Below, piece by piece: positions 1-9,288 of a stretch of 64,000 bases of DNA. Every line of letters begins with the position of its first letter. Positions within the stretch are counted from its first letter, which is position 1. The stretch comes from Streptomyces finlayi (GTDB lineage Bacteria > Actinomycetota > Actinomycetes > Streptomycetales > Streptomycetaceae), in assembly GCF_014216315.1 (NCBI RefSeq), contig NZ_CP045702.1, positions 806,001 to 870,000 on the forward strand, written 5' to 3'. Made by a program: the position numbers and the translations under genes. The notes beneath the pieces are model-generated. The model made no database searches, was not told the origin of the DNA, and worked only from the letters and a program-made list of their open reading frames with translations.

Positions 1-3000
1 CGGTGGTTCAGGTCGTAGGCGGTCTTGGAGGTGTAGTCGTCCGGGTCGGCCGTGGCGTTCTTCTTCGGGTCGACGACCTTGGTGACGTTGCCGACGTTGT
101 CGTAGGTGTAGGAGATCTTGTCCTGCGCGGAGTTCACGACGTCGGTAGTCTGGTAGATCACGTCATAGACGTTGGTGGTGGTGAAGGAACCCGCCACCGC
201 GCCGGTCACGTTGCCCTTGGGCTCGGTGGTCGTCTTGAGGTTGCCGACCTTGTCGTACGTGTAGGTCGACTTCCGCGGGACGGTGTTGTTGTTGGCCGGT
301 GTCGTCGCCGCGACGATCTGGTCCGCCGGGTCGTACGTGGCGGTGGAGACCGCGCCGTTCGGCTGGGTGGATGTCGTCACGTTGTCGTTCGCGTCGTAGA
401 CCGGCGCCGGCGTCGTGATCAGGGCTCCCGCGTCCTGGTCCTTCGGCACGGTGCTGACCAGCGGACGGCCGTACGTGTCGTACGTCTGCGTGGTCTTCTT
501 GCCCAGCGCGTCCGTGACCTGGGTGACCTGGCCCCGCGCGTCGTACACGAAGTCCGTCGACTTGCCCAGGGCGTCGGTGATCTTCGCCGGGAACCCGGCC
601 GGCCCGAACTCGCTGTTCGTCGTCGGATTGCCGTTGGCGTCCGTCGCCGCGGTCATCTGGCCGTGGACGTCGTACGCGTACGACGTGGTGTAGTCACCAG
701 TCGTGACCGTCTCGGTGCCCTTGGGGTCGCTGACTGTCTTGAGGTTTCCGTAGACGTCGTATACGAACTGCCAGGCGTGGCCCAGCGGGGACGTCCTGCG
801 CGACAGGTCCGCCGCGTATCCGTCCGGACGCGGCTGGTATGCGAACTTGGCGGAATTCGCCGGGTACACGTCCGGAGCGCACTCCGCGGCGCTCGGCACC
901 CCGGCCTTGTTGTTCTCCGGGTCACGTTGCCACAGCGGATAGCCGGTCTTCTGGTCGTAGCAGTAGGCGGTCCTGGCGCCGTTGGCCTCTTCCAGATAGG
1001 TGACGTTGTTGTCCGCGTCCCACGCCATTCTGGTGGTCTGCGACTTGGCGTTGGTGGTCCGTACCGCACGGCCGAAATCGTCCGTCACGTAGTCGGTGAC
1101 GTGCGCCTCGGCGTCCTTGACCGCGGTGGCGGTGAACTTCGTGTTCGTGGCGTCCGGGGTGTACGTGAAGCCGGTGGCACCGTTCAGACGGTCGGTGATC
1201 GTCTGCGTCCACCAGTGGTACTTCGGGTCGTCGCCCTCCCTGGGGAAGTAATACGCAAGGTCGGTCGCGTTGCCGCGCGGGTCGGTCGCCCGCACCAGCT
1301 TGACGTTCTTGGTGCCCTGCGTGGCGTCGTAGGTGAACGCGAATACCTTGGGCTGGCCGGAACCGAGACCGTCGGTGATCTGCCCGAGGAGACCCTTGTC
1401 GGTGTAACGGAATGAGACCGTACGGCCGGAGACGTCGGTGACCGACTTGATGTGGTCGTAGATCTTCGAGTTGGTCAGGTTCGTACCGGTGGCGACCACG
1501 CCACTGTCATTGACGTACTCGTACGACGCGTCACCCTTGGTGAAGTAGTTCACCGTCAGCGACTGCCGGCCCACCGGGTCGGTGATGTACTTGAGGAACT
1601 TGGTGGGCTTGTTGTTGGACTTGCGTTCCTCGTATGTGTACGTCTGGGTGTTGCCGTTCTTGTCGACGGTCGACGTCATGTAGCCGTCGCAGCCGAAGAA
1701 GAACCGCGTGCCGTCCGGACGGGTCATCGTCCAGGCGTCGGGGATCGGGTCCTTCAGCGGGGTGCAGTCGAGGTCGGGCTTGGCGGCCAGTTTGTAGTGC
1801 ACACCGGCCGGGGCCTTCCAGGTGCCGTCGGGCTGCTTGGCGAAGACGTGCGTGGTGCCGTCGCCGTCCGGGAGCCGGATTTCCCTCGGGTTGGGGTTGG
1901 GGTGGAAGTCCAGCGGCGCGCCGAGACGGATCGGACCGGCAGCCTGCATCGACCAGCCGTGCCCCGAGACCGTGTCGGAGGTGTCCAGGGAGTTGTAGGC
2001 CATACGGAAGAAGGTGTTCAGCCCACGCCCGGGGTTGGTGAAGGCGTTGTAGGACCACACTCCGTTGCCGGAGGCCAGGTTGTTCATCAGCGTGGAGCCG
2101 GCGCCGGTGTTCTTGCCGGTGTAGGAGTAGAACTTCTCCAGGCCGAGCTGGTTGGAGGTGGGGTCCTCCACGGCGACGTTCTGCTTCAGGCCGGCGATAC
2201 CGGCCGTCCCGGAGACCCAGGTGCTGGTCGTCTTGTTGTAGACGTCCCAGGTCAGCGCGTAGTAGGTGCGCTTGTTGCCCGAGTCGGAGTTGATCGGGGT
2301 GTTGACCTGGGCCTGAAGGCTCACCGAATCGCCCGGTGCGACATCACGGGGCAGGGCGGTCTGGATCTGGTTGCCGCCGTTGGTCACGTCGGTGCCGTCC
2401 GGGAGGGCCCACGTGTAGGTGAGGACCTGGTCGGTGGCCTTCCATGTGGCCGTGGTGGTGTTCGTCAGGGTGAAATCGACCGTGTAGGTGGTGTTCGGCG
2501 TCATCCGGGCCGGGGTCTGCGGCGCGAAGTACGTCGAGGCCGTCGTCGAGTCGATGTACGTGACGACGATCTTGGGGTGGAGCTTGGGCTCGGCACCTTC
2601 GGAGGACAGGAACAGGGTGCGTTCCTGCTTCGCGGTCTCATCGGCCATCTTGATGGCGACGCCCTTCTGGGACGTCGGGGTGGTCACCCAGGACTGGGCG
2701 AGTGAGGTGACGTTCCAGTCGTGGCGGGCCGGGTCGTTGGTCTTGGACCCGTTGTCGGACACGACCGCGCCGACGTCACCGCCGGGGGCGGTCCAGCTGG
2801 TGGTCGCGTTCGACTTCACCCACGTCGCGGTCTCGTCGAAGTCCCGCGTCAGCGGACGCAGTTCGTAGACCGCTCCGGTGGTGTCCTGGCTGGTCTGGGT
2901 GCCCCACAGCCGTACCGTCGCGTCCAGGACACGGGCCGTGGCCGGGATGCCGAGGGCCGGGAACTTCAGCAGGGCGCGGGTGTCACCGTAGGTGAGGGAG

Positions 3001-5390
3001 TTGTTCCCGGCCGATATCCAGTTCTGCGGAACACCCTCGGTGAGGGTGTCATGGGGCAGGGAAGGCTCGGCGGACGACAGGGTGGTGTCGGCGGATGCCT
3101 CCAGCACCTTCGTGGTGCGGCCCGCCTTCGGAAGACGGACCAGCTGCGTCTGGGCGCTCAGGACCTGGCGGTCCTTCGTCTTCACCGCGACCATGTAGTA
3201 GTACGCGCGGCCGAACGGGTCCGCGTCATCCGCCTTGGTCGGAGTAGCCGTGGTATCGGTGAACGACGTGGTGCCCGGGGCGACCGGGGACACCATCGTC
3301 GCCGCCGACGGGGTGAACGACTGGTTGATCGAGCGGTGGACCTGGTACTCCACCAGGTCGTCATCCGTGCTCACCGCCGACGGGTCCGTGTACGCGGACC
3401 AGTTGAGTTCGGCTCCGGTGTCGTGGATCGTGGTCGGGGCAGCCAGGTCGACGCCCTGGCGGCCGTAGGTCAGGACCAGCTTGGGATAGTTCGCGTACTC
3501 ACCCGCGTACCCGAACTCACTGCCCTCGTAACGCGGCCCGCCCTTGGGCCCGTTCGCCGATTCGTCACCGGCCTTGATCACGAAACCGTTGTTCGTGTTC
3601 GTACCGTCGATCCACGACTGCACGGTCTTCGTCACGGGGAAGGAGTGCCAGGTGTTGAGCTCACCGGGCTTCTTCGTGACCACACCCCCCTTGGTGAAAC
3701 GCACCGAATCCGCCAGGACCGTGGTGGAGGTGGAGGCGGGCCCGTCACCCAGGACTACCTTGCCCAGGGTGCCCGCCTTGAACGGGTGCGTCCCCAGCGT
3801 CTTCCACACACCACCCGTACCGGCCTGCTGATTCACCGCGTACGTCTTGGAACCACCGCTGTAGGTCACGGTGTACGGGGCGTTGGTGGCACGGTCGACA
3901 GCCGGAACGTAATGCGCCTCGACCTGGTAGTCACCGTCCTCCGGCAGACTCGGCTGCCAGCTGTAGGAGTCCCCCGCGACACTGTCCTTGTTGTACAGGT
4001 AGTCCAGGTTCGTCGCGTACTGGGTGTACGCCGTGTTCCCCGACGCGGGCCAGGCGCCCACCGCCGCGGTACGCCCGGCGTCACCGTCATCGACCAGCAC
4101 CGACGTACCCGACAGCTCACCCGTGTAGGTGCTGGCGTTGTTCCACGTCGCACCGGCCTCGGTCCACGGCTGCGTGGCCCGGTGCGCCTCCAGCTGCACC
4201 TCGGTGTCACCCGAGGTATGCGTCTGGTCGTAGTACAGCTTCAGATCCGCCGAATCCAGCTTCGTCCCCGCCGGAACCGTACCCAACGGGAAACGGATCA
4301 GCGCACGCGAAGAACCCGTGCTCGTGTTACCGACCGACAGACGCCAGTTGTCGTCGTAGTTCGACGCCGGACCGTCCGACGAGATCATCACGTCCTGCGC
4401 CGAGGACGGCGTCGGCGCGATCGTGATCGTCGGATCGATGGTGACCGGATACTGCCGCTCCTTCGCGGCCAGCCACTTCACATCCGGAACAACCGTCAGC
4501 TTCCAGCCCTTACCGGACTTGGTGAGCTTCTGCTCGACAGACCGGCTGTAACCCGTCCCATAGGCAGCCTTCACGTCCCTCTTCGCGTCCGTCATGAACG
4601 CCGGAGGAATCACCAGCACCGGATTCGGAGCGTCACCGTACAGCTTGACCGAGCCGTCCTTGCCCGCCTTCGGCGTCAGACCACCCGCGTCCAGGGTGAA
4701 CGTGAACGACACCGGACCCGTGGGCGGCTCGGGCAGGACGATGTTCTCCTTCACCCGCCCCGCACCCACCACATACGACAGATCCGCGCCACCCACCGCG
4801 TTCTTGTACGTCACGGTGCTGCCCTCGGCCACCGGGGCGAGCTTTCCCGCACCCTCCAGGCCCAGCGTCACCGTGTGACCCCCGGCCTCGAACCGCAGCA
4901 GCCGGCCCGCATCCGTACCGAACCAGCTACGCGCCGCGTTCGTCGTGTTCTCCAGCACGAAACCCTTGGCACCGGTGGGCCTGACCGTCGGATCGATGTC
5001 CTTGAACGACTTCCCCGACCGGTACCCCGTCGGCGTCACCGACACCTCGGCCTGCACCCGGCCGTCCGACAATCGCCAGAACCGCTCGTTCGCCGTCCGC
5101 CGCCCCGTCAGCTCAGCAACACGCTTCGCCTTCGGAGCCGCCTTCCCGGCCGGCAACTTCTCCCGGCTCGGCAGCGTGGGACTCCCGCCGGTCGATGCAT
5201 CCGCGGACGCGTTCCTGTCGCTCTCGTCGTCGGAGAACCAGCCCGTGAAAGCATCTGCAATTCCCTCGCCGCCATCATCCGAAACATCGGCCGCATAAGC
5301 GACCTGCGGCAACAGAGTGGAAGCGACCGCCGACACCACGAGACAGGCCACAGCCCGCCCGAATCTCACTTTCAACGCCATTCCCTTCAT
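1..5390 (-). CDS. Secreted RHS/YD-repeat protein, N-terminal part
   Basis: This minus-strand frame is open from about 5390 to the left edge, giving about 1,796 residues, and the C-terminus lies outside the window. Residues 1-34 look like a signal peptide: KVRFGR, then a hydrophobic stretch, then an AYAA cleavage site. Two beta-rich DNRLRE/CBM96-like segments follow (about residues 350-440 and 800-950), each with the form 'LRFP..IPAGTKL.SA.LKL'. From about residue 1235 there are YD repeats such as YTYDNVGNVTKVVD. RHS proteins form a large beta shell and often end in a variable C-terminal toxin or adhesin domain, which cannot be seen here. ATG 5390 and ATG 5381 are both possible starts; neither has a well-placed ribosome site, although AAGGGA lies directly before 5381. 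The gene is divergent from the MmpS-like gene. The RHS assignment is firm; toxin function is unproven. Confidence 0.88.
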   Translation of the reverse strand, partial: MKGMALKVRFGRAVACLVVSAVASTLLPQVAYAADVSDDGGEGIADAFTGWFSDDESDRNASADASTGGSPTLPSREKLPAGKAAPKAKRVAELTGRRTANERFWRLSDGRVQAEVSVTPTGYRSGKSFKDIDPTVRPTGAKGFVLENTTNAARSWFGTDAGRLLRFEAGGHTVTLGLEGAGKLAPVAEGSTVTYKNAVGGADLSYVVGAGRVKENIVLPEPPTGPVSFTFTLDAGGLTPKAGKDGSVKLYGDAPNPVLVIPPAFMTDAKRDVKAAYGTGYSRSVEQKLTKSGKGWKLTVVPDVKWLAAKERQYPVTIDPTITIAPTPSSAQDVMISSDGPASNYDDNWRLSVGNTSTGSSRALIRFPLGTVPAGTKLDSADLKLYYDQTHTSGDTEVQLEAHRATQPWTEAGATWNNASTYTGELSGTSVLVDDGDAGRTAAVGAWPASGNTAYTQYATNLDYLYNKDSVAGDSYSWQPSLPEDGDYQVEAHYVPAVDRATNAPYTVTYSGGSKTYAVNQQAGTGGVWKTLGTHPFKAGTLGKVVLGDGPASTSTTVLADSVRFTKGGVVTKKPGELNTWHSFPVTKTVQSWIDGTNTNNGFVIKAGDESANGPKGGPRYEGSEFGYAGEYANYPKLVLTYGRQGVDLAAPTTIHDTGAELNWSAYTDPSAVSTDDDLVEYQVHRSINQSFTPSAATMVSPVAPGTTSFTDTTATPTKADDADPFGRAYYYMVAVKTKDRQVLSAQTQLVRLPKAGRTTKVLEASADTTLSSAEPSLPHDTLTEGVPQNWISAGNNSLTYGDTRALLKFPALGIPATARVLDATVRLWGTQTSQDTTGAVYELRPLTRDFDETATWVKSNATTSWTAPGGDVGAVVSDNGSKTNDPARHDWNVTSLAQSWVTTPTSQKGVAIKMADETAKQERTLFLSSEGAEPKLHPKIVVTYIDSTTASTYFAPQTPARMTPNTTYTVDFTLTNTTTATWKATDQVLTYTWALPDGTDVTNGGNQIQTALPRDVAPGDSVSLQAQVNTPINSDSGNKRTYYALTWDVYNKTTSTWVSGTAGIAGLKQNVAVEDPTSNQLGLEKFYSYTGKNTGAGSTLMNNLASGNGVWSYNAFTNPGRGLNTFFRMAYNSLDTSDTVSGHGWSMQAAGPIRLGAPLDFHPNPNPREIRLPDGDGTTHVFAKQPDGTWKAPAGVHYKLAAKPDLDCTPLKDPIPDAWTMTRPDGTRFFFGCDGYMTSTVDKNGNTQTYTYEERKSNNKPTKFLKYITDPVGRQSLTVNYFTKGDASYEYVNDSGVVATGTNLTNSKIYDHIKSVTDVSGRTVSFRYTDKGLLGQITDGLGSGQPKVFAFTYDATQGTKNVKLVRATDPRGNATDLAYYFPREGDDPKYHWWTQTITDRLNGATGFTYTPDATNTKFTATAVKDAEAHVTDYVTDDFGRAVRTTNAKSQTTRMAWDADNNVTYLEEANGARTAYCYDQKTGYPLWQRDPENNKAGVPSAAECAPDVYPANSAKFAYQPRPDGYAADLSRRTSPLGHAWQFVYDVYGNLKTVSDPKGTETVTTGDYTTSYAYDVHGQMTAATDANGNPTTNSEFGPAGFPAKITDALGKSTDFVYDARGQVTQVTDALGKKTTQTYDTYGRPLVSTVPKDQDAGALITTPAPVYDANDNVTTSTQPNGAVSTATYDPADQIVAATTPANNNTVPRKSTYTYDKVGNLKTTTEPKGNVTGAVAGSFTTTNVYDVIYQTTDVVNSAQDKISYTYDNVGNVTKVVDPKKNATADPDDYTSKTAYDLNH

Positions 5391-5746
5391 CGGCACGCCG
5401 GCGAGGGCCCCCCTGCCGGTCGCGCTGAATGCCGACCCCGATCACCTCGAATCCGGGCATGACAACCGGACCACCCTCCCGAGCACGGGAAAAGCGGCCT
5501 CGCCGGTCACGTATCGATCAAGGTCCGGGACTGTTTAACCGACAGCTCGAACCATGGTCAAGGGAATTCACAATTCGGGCATTCGGCTCCCTCGCGAGAA
5601 ATTCGACGAGCATTACAGAGAGAGCCGAAGGACAGCGGGAAGAGAATCGTGGTGTCCATATTCGCCCGCTTCTTCCCTGTCCTGGCACACACGGATTCCG
5701 ATGGTGTATAACCCAGGGCGAACTCGCTTCGACCGAAAGCGCGGCC
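5391..5746. promoter_or_regulatory. Divergent intergenic region with candidate promoter
   Basis: This stretch of about 356 bp separates the RHS gene from the MmpS-like gene and holds no convincing gene. It is noticeably richer in A and T than its neighbours. For the rightward gene a candidate -10 TATAAC lies at 5707-5712, with TGGCAC at 5683-5688 (18-bp spacer) as a weak -35. A start near 5719 would give a leader of roughly 28 nt. This is a motif reading only. Confidence 0.35.
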
Positions 5747-6289
5747 ATGCCCACAACGCAGGAACAAAACGAACCGGAACAGGCAGATCAGGCAGAACAG
5801 GCAGAACAGTCCTGCCCGTCCGACGGGCAGGAAGCCACCGGAAAGCCGTCCCGGAGCCCCGACCGCCGCGGCATCGCCGTCGCGGCCGCGCTGCTGCTCG
5901 CCTGTGGCGCGCTCATCACCTACGGGATCCTCGACACCGGCGACGACCGGGCCGACAAGGAATCCGCGGTGCCCACCGCCGCCGTGACCTACGAAGTACT
6001 CGGCGAAGGCACCGCGGACATCACCTACCGTGGAGACGGCGACGACGACCGCGCCGACACCGTGAAGAACGCCGAACTCCCCTGGAAGAAGACGGTCGAC
6101 GTGCCCCTCGGCACCGCCCCCGTCATCAGCATCACCCTCGGCGAAAAGGGCGGCGAAGCCAGCTGCACACTCGCCGTCCGCGGCAAACACGTCCAGCGCT
6201 CCACCGCCTCGGGAGCCTACGGACGCAGCACCTGCACCACCGAACTCTCCGCACCGGAACCCTCGGCGCCCACCGAGGAAACCGGGTAG
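5747..6289 (+). CDS. MmpS-like single-pass membrane protein
   Basis: The product is 180 aa. Residues 1-41 are a Gln/Glu-rich cytoplasmic tail. Residues 42-60 form one transmembrane helix (GIAVAAALLLACGALITYG). The rest is an extracellular beta-sandwich containing VTYEVLGEGTADITYRGDG, NAELPWKK and two cysteines (EASCTLAV, RSTCTTEL), which would form the usual disulfide. This matches the MmpS family (PF05423), whose mycobacterial members are accessory proteins of MmpL lipid exporters. No MmpL gene is adjacent, so the partner is unknown. The frame is open far upstream, but ATG 5747 is chosen because the tail and helix follow it naturally and the candidate promoter lies just before it. The ribosome site is weak. 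Confidence 0.75.
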   Translation: MPTTQEQNEPEQADQAEQAEQSCPSDGQEATGKPSRSPDRRGIAVAAALLLACGALITYGILDTGDDRADKESAVPTAAVTYEVLGEGTADITYRGDGDDDRADTVKNAELPWKKTVDVPLGTAPVISITLGEKGGEASCTLAVRGKHVQRSTASGAYGRSTCTTELSAPEPSAPTEETG

Positions 6290-6311
6290 TGCGCCCGGCG
6301 GGGTCTCGGGC

Positions 6312-9011
6312 TCACGCCCCCCGGCGGATATGCGGCGGTGGAGGCGCCGCCGCCAGGCTCTGTTCCGTCCAGATGACCTTGCCGTCGCCGGTGTAGCGGG
6401 TCCCCCACCGGTCGGCGAACTGGGCGACGAGGAACAGGCCGCGGCCGCCCTCGTCCGTGGTGGCCGCCTGCCGCAGATGCGGCGAGGTGCTGCTGTGGTC
6501 GGAGACCTCGCAGATCAGCGAACGGTCGCGGATCAGCCGTACGCGGATGGGGCCGACCGCGTGGCGAATCGCGTTGGTGACCAGTTCGCTGAGGATCAGC
6601 TCGGTGGTGAAGGATTCCTCGGTCAGCCCCCACTCGGCCAGCTTGCGGGACACGTCGGCCCGTACGAGGGATACCGCCGCCGGATCCGACTGCACGTCCC
6701 AGTCGGCCACGTCCGCCGGATCGAGCCGGTGCGTACGGCCGACGAGCAGGGCGATGTCGTCGCGGGCGGGATGGCTCACCAGTGTGCGGACGACTGCCGA
6801 ACAGGTGACCTCCGGCAGGTCGTCCGCGTGGTCGGCGAGGGTCCGGCGCAGCAGTTCCAGTCCTTCGTCGATGTCACGGCGGCGGTCCTCGACGAGCCCG
6901 TCCGTGTAGAGCACCAGCTCGCTGCCCTCGGGGAGTACGACGTCGAGGGTCTCGAAGGGCAGGCCGCCGAGCCCGAGCGGCGGACCGCCGGGCACGTCGG
7001 CGAGTTCGGCGGTGCCGTCCCGGTGGACGATCACCGGCTGGAGATGGCCTGCCCTGGCCATGGAGCAGCGTCCTGAGGCCGGATCGTAGATCGCGTACAG
7101 GCAGGTGGCTCCGGTGACCCCGGCCTCGCTCGGGTCCAACGCCTCGTCCTGGTCGATGCGGGCGACCAGTTCGTCCAGGTGCCAGAGGATCTCGCCGGGC
7201 GGGAGGTCCAGGGTGGAGAAGTTGTGGACCGCTGTGCGCAGCCGTCCCATGTTGGCGGCGGCGTGGAGTCCGTGGCCCACGACGTCGCCGACCACGAGTG
7301 CGACCCGGGCGCCGGGCAGCGGGATGATGTCGAACCAGTCGCCGCCGACGCCGCCGCGTCCGGCGTGCGCGGGCAGATAGCGGTAGGCGACGTCGAGGGC
7401 GTTCTGTTCGGGGAGGCCGTGCGGCAGCAGACTGCGCTGCAGGGTGACCGCCATGGTGTGCTCGCGCGAGTAGCGGCGGGCGTTGTCGATGCTGACGGCG
7501 GCGCGGGCCACCAGTTCCTCGGCGAGGGACAGGTCGTCCTCGTCGAAGGGTTCGGGGTTGGCCGAGCGCCAGAACAGTGCCACGCCCAGAACGGCGCCGC
7601 GGGCGCGCAGCGGTACCGCGATCTTGGAGTGGACGCCGTTCTCCACGAGCCTGCGGGCCCGTTCGGGGTTCTGCTCCTGCCACCCGGCGAAGTCCGCCAG
7701 GTCCGTTTCGAGGACGGCCTCTCCCCGGGCCAGCCCTGACCCCAGGGGGGTGGTGGGGACGAAGCGCATGGTGGAGCCGACAGGGTGCAGGCCCATGTTC
7801 TCCCGGTCCGCGCTGAGGGCCGTGCGCCGCATCTCTGTTCCCCCGCGGATGGCGGCCGGCTCCTCCCCCTGGAGCACGGCCTCGACGACGTCGACGGTGG
7901 CGAGGTCGGCGAAGCTGGCGGCGGCGAAGTTCGCGAGTTCCTCGCAGGTGCGCACCACGTCGAGGGTGGTGCCGATCTCCGCTCCGGCCTCGTAGAGCAG
8001 GTTCAGCCGTCCCCGCGCCACGTCGGCCCGGCCGGTCAGGGCGCGCAGTTCGGTGGTGTCCCGCAGGGTCGTCACGCTGCCGGGTGGTCCGCCGTTCCTG
8101 TCCGTCGACCGCTGGTTGACGGCGAGCAGCCGGTCGCCGACCGGGTGCAGTACGTCGGTCACGGTGCGGCCGGAGGCGAGCAGCTCCGTGGTGACCGGGT
8201 CGAGGCCCAGTTCGGCGACCGTGCGCCCGTCCACGTCGGGCGGCAGGCCGAGGAGCTTGCGCGCCTCGTCGTTGGCGAGCAGCAGCCGGCCGTCTCCGCC
8301 GACGATGACCACCCCCTCCCGTACCGCGTGCAGGACGGCGTCATGATGCTCGTACATCCGGGTCATCTCGGTGGGTCCGAGCCCGTGTGTCTGACGGCGC
8401 AGACGTCGGCTGACGAGCGCGGTGCCGCCCGTGGCGAGGACGAGGACGCCGGCTGCGGAGCCGAACAGCAGGGGGAACTGGCCCTCCACGACGCCGCTCA
8501 CGCGATCGATGGTGATCCCCGCGGACACCAGTCCCACGACGGAGCCGTCCGGGCCGACGATCGGCACCACCGCCTGCACGAGTGGTCCGATCGTCCCGGT
8601 GATGCGCTCGACGACGATGCCGCCCCGCAGGGCGGGCTCGACGTTGCCGACGAACTTCTTGCCGATGCGGTCGGGCAGCGGGTGGGTGTAGCGGATGGCA
8701 TCGGTGTTCAGTACGACGATGAAGTCGACCCCGGAGCGTTCCCGGGCCCTCTCTGCGGCCGGCTGGAGCACTGCGGTCGGGTCGGGGCTGTTCAGCGCCT
8801 CCGCGGTGCCCGGCGCGTTGGCGAAGGTCTCGGCCACAGCGACGGACCGGTTGCGGGCCTCCGTGTCGGAGTCGGCCCGGGACTGCAGCACGAGCGCGGC
8901 CACGGCGGCGGCGACCAGCAGCACCACGATCGCCACTTGCAGGAGAAAGACCTGACCGGCGACGGTACGCATTCTGAGAACCGAGCGCGGGCGGCCGTAG
9001 CGTCCGGCCAT
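6312..9011 (-). CDS. SpoIIE-family PP2C phosphatase with sensor, PAS, GAF and ATPase domains
   Basis: This is an 899-aa multidomain signalling protein. A transmembrane helix at about 18-42 and a second near 183-204 bracket an extracytoplasmic sCache-like sensor of the CitA/DcuS type (RSGVDFIVVLNTD). Then follow a PAS domain (about 225-320), a GAF domain (about 345-520), a SpoIIE/RsbU PP2C catalytic domain (about 555-760; GGDWFDIIPL, DVVGHGLHAA, LVLYTDGLVE) and a C-terminal HATPase_c_2 anti-sigma-kinase-like domain (ELILSELVTNAIRHA, GRGLFLVAQFA). Family knowledge says such proteins dephosphorylate anti-sigma-factor antagonists and may also act as serine kinases. No sigma factor or antagonist gene is adjacent, so its target is unknown. 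Start ATG 9011 is preceded by a purine-rich AAAGAAGG stretch that sits unusually close. Confidence 0.9.
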   Translation of the reverse strand: MAGRYGRPRSVLRMRTVAGQVFLLQVAIVVLLVAAAVAALVLQSRADSDTEARNRSVAVAETFANAPGTAEALNSPDPTAVLQPAAERARERSGVDFIVVLNTDAIRYTHPLPDRIGKKFVGNVEPALRGGIVVERITGTIGPLVQAVVPIVGPDGSVVGLVSAGITIDRVSGVVEGQFPLLFGSAAGVLVLATGGTALVSRRLRRQTHGLGPTEMTRMYEHHDAVLHAVREGVVIVGGDGRLLLANDEARKLLGLPPDVDGRTVAELGLDPVTTELLASGRTVTDVLHPVGDRLLAVNQRSTDRNGGPPGSVTTLRDTTELRALTGRADVARGRLNLLYEAGAEIGTTLDVVRTCEELANFAAASFADLATVDVVEAVLQGEEPAAIRGGTEMRRTALSADRENMGLHPVGSTMRFVPTTPLGSGLARGEAVLETDLADFAGWQEQNPERARRLVENGVHSKIAVPLRARGAVLGVALFWRSANPEPFDEDDLSLAEELVARAAVSIDNARRYSREHTMAVTLQRSLLPHGLPEQNALDVAYRYLPAHAGRGGVGGDWFDIIPLPGARVALVVGDVVGHGLHAAANMGRLRTAVHNFSTLDLPPGEILWHLDELVARIDQDEALDPSEAGVTGATCLYAIYDPASGRCSMARAGHLQPVIVHRDGTAELADVPGGPPLGLGGLPFETLDVVLPEGSELVLYTDGLVEDRRRDIDEGLELLRRTLADHADDLPEVTCSAVVRTLVSHPARDDIALLVGRTHRLDPADVADWDVQSDPAAVSLVRADVSRKLAEWGLTEESFTTELILSELVTNAIRHAVGPIRVRLIRDRSLICEVSDHSSTSPHLRQAATTDEGGRGLFLVAQFADRWGTRYTGDGKVIWTEQSLAAAPPPPHIRRGA

Positions 9012-9156
9012 GCCTTCTTTCTACACCCTTCGCCTGCGCCGGGCGAGCCGCGCGGCTCCGCAGGGAGACGTCCCGTGGCGCACTGTGCCCGGTGAGGAGC
9101 GGCGCACCGGCCTCCGGCGCCGAACCAGGGCTCCAGGCGCGTCAACCGGTGGCACC

Positions 9157-9211
9157 GCGTAAGCGGTGCGTAAGCGGTGCGTAAGCGGTGCGTAAGCGGT
9201 GCGTAAGCGGT
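9157..9211. repeat. Five exact tandem 11-bp repeats upstream of corA
   Basis: Five head-to-tail copies of GCGTAAGCGGT occupy 9157-9211 without a mismatch and end 77 bp before the CorA start codon. They lie in the divergent region between the SpoIIE-type phosphatase and corA. The 11-bp period is close to one helical turn, so all copies would present the same DNA face. The array may be a repeat-length-variable spacer or a multimeric protein site. Confidence 0.95.
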
Positions 9212-9288
9212 GCGGGCGACGGCCCGGGCCCGGCCGCTCCGGCTGGCCGGATGGCACACTGACGGCCCCGCGCGTGAAGGAGCCCGCA

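Noticed and set aside
2721..5462. Long plus-strand open frame (about 913 codons) opposite the RHS gene
   Set aside because: It is an Arg/Gly/Val-rich shadow of a GC-biased coding strand, has no family resemblance, and lies opposite a clear RHS reading frame.
9157..9211. CRISPR-like array
   Set aside because: The units are 11 bp and directly adjacent with no spacers, so it is a simple tandem repeat.
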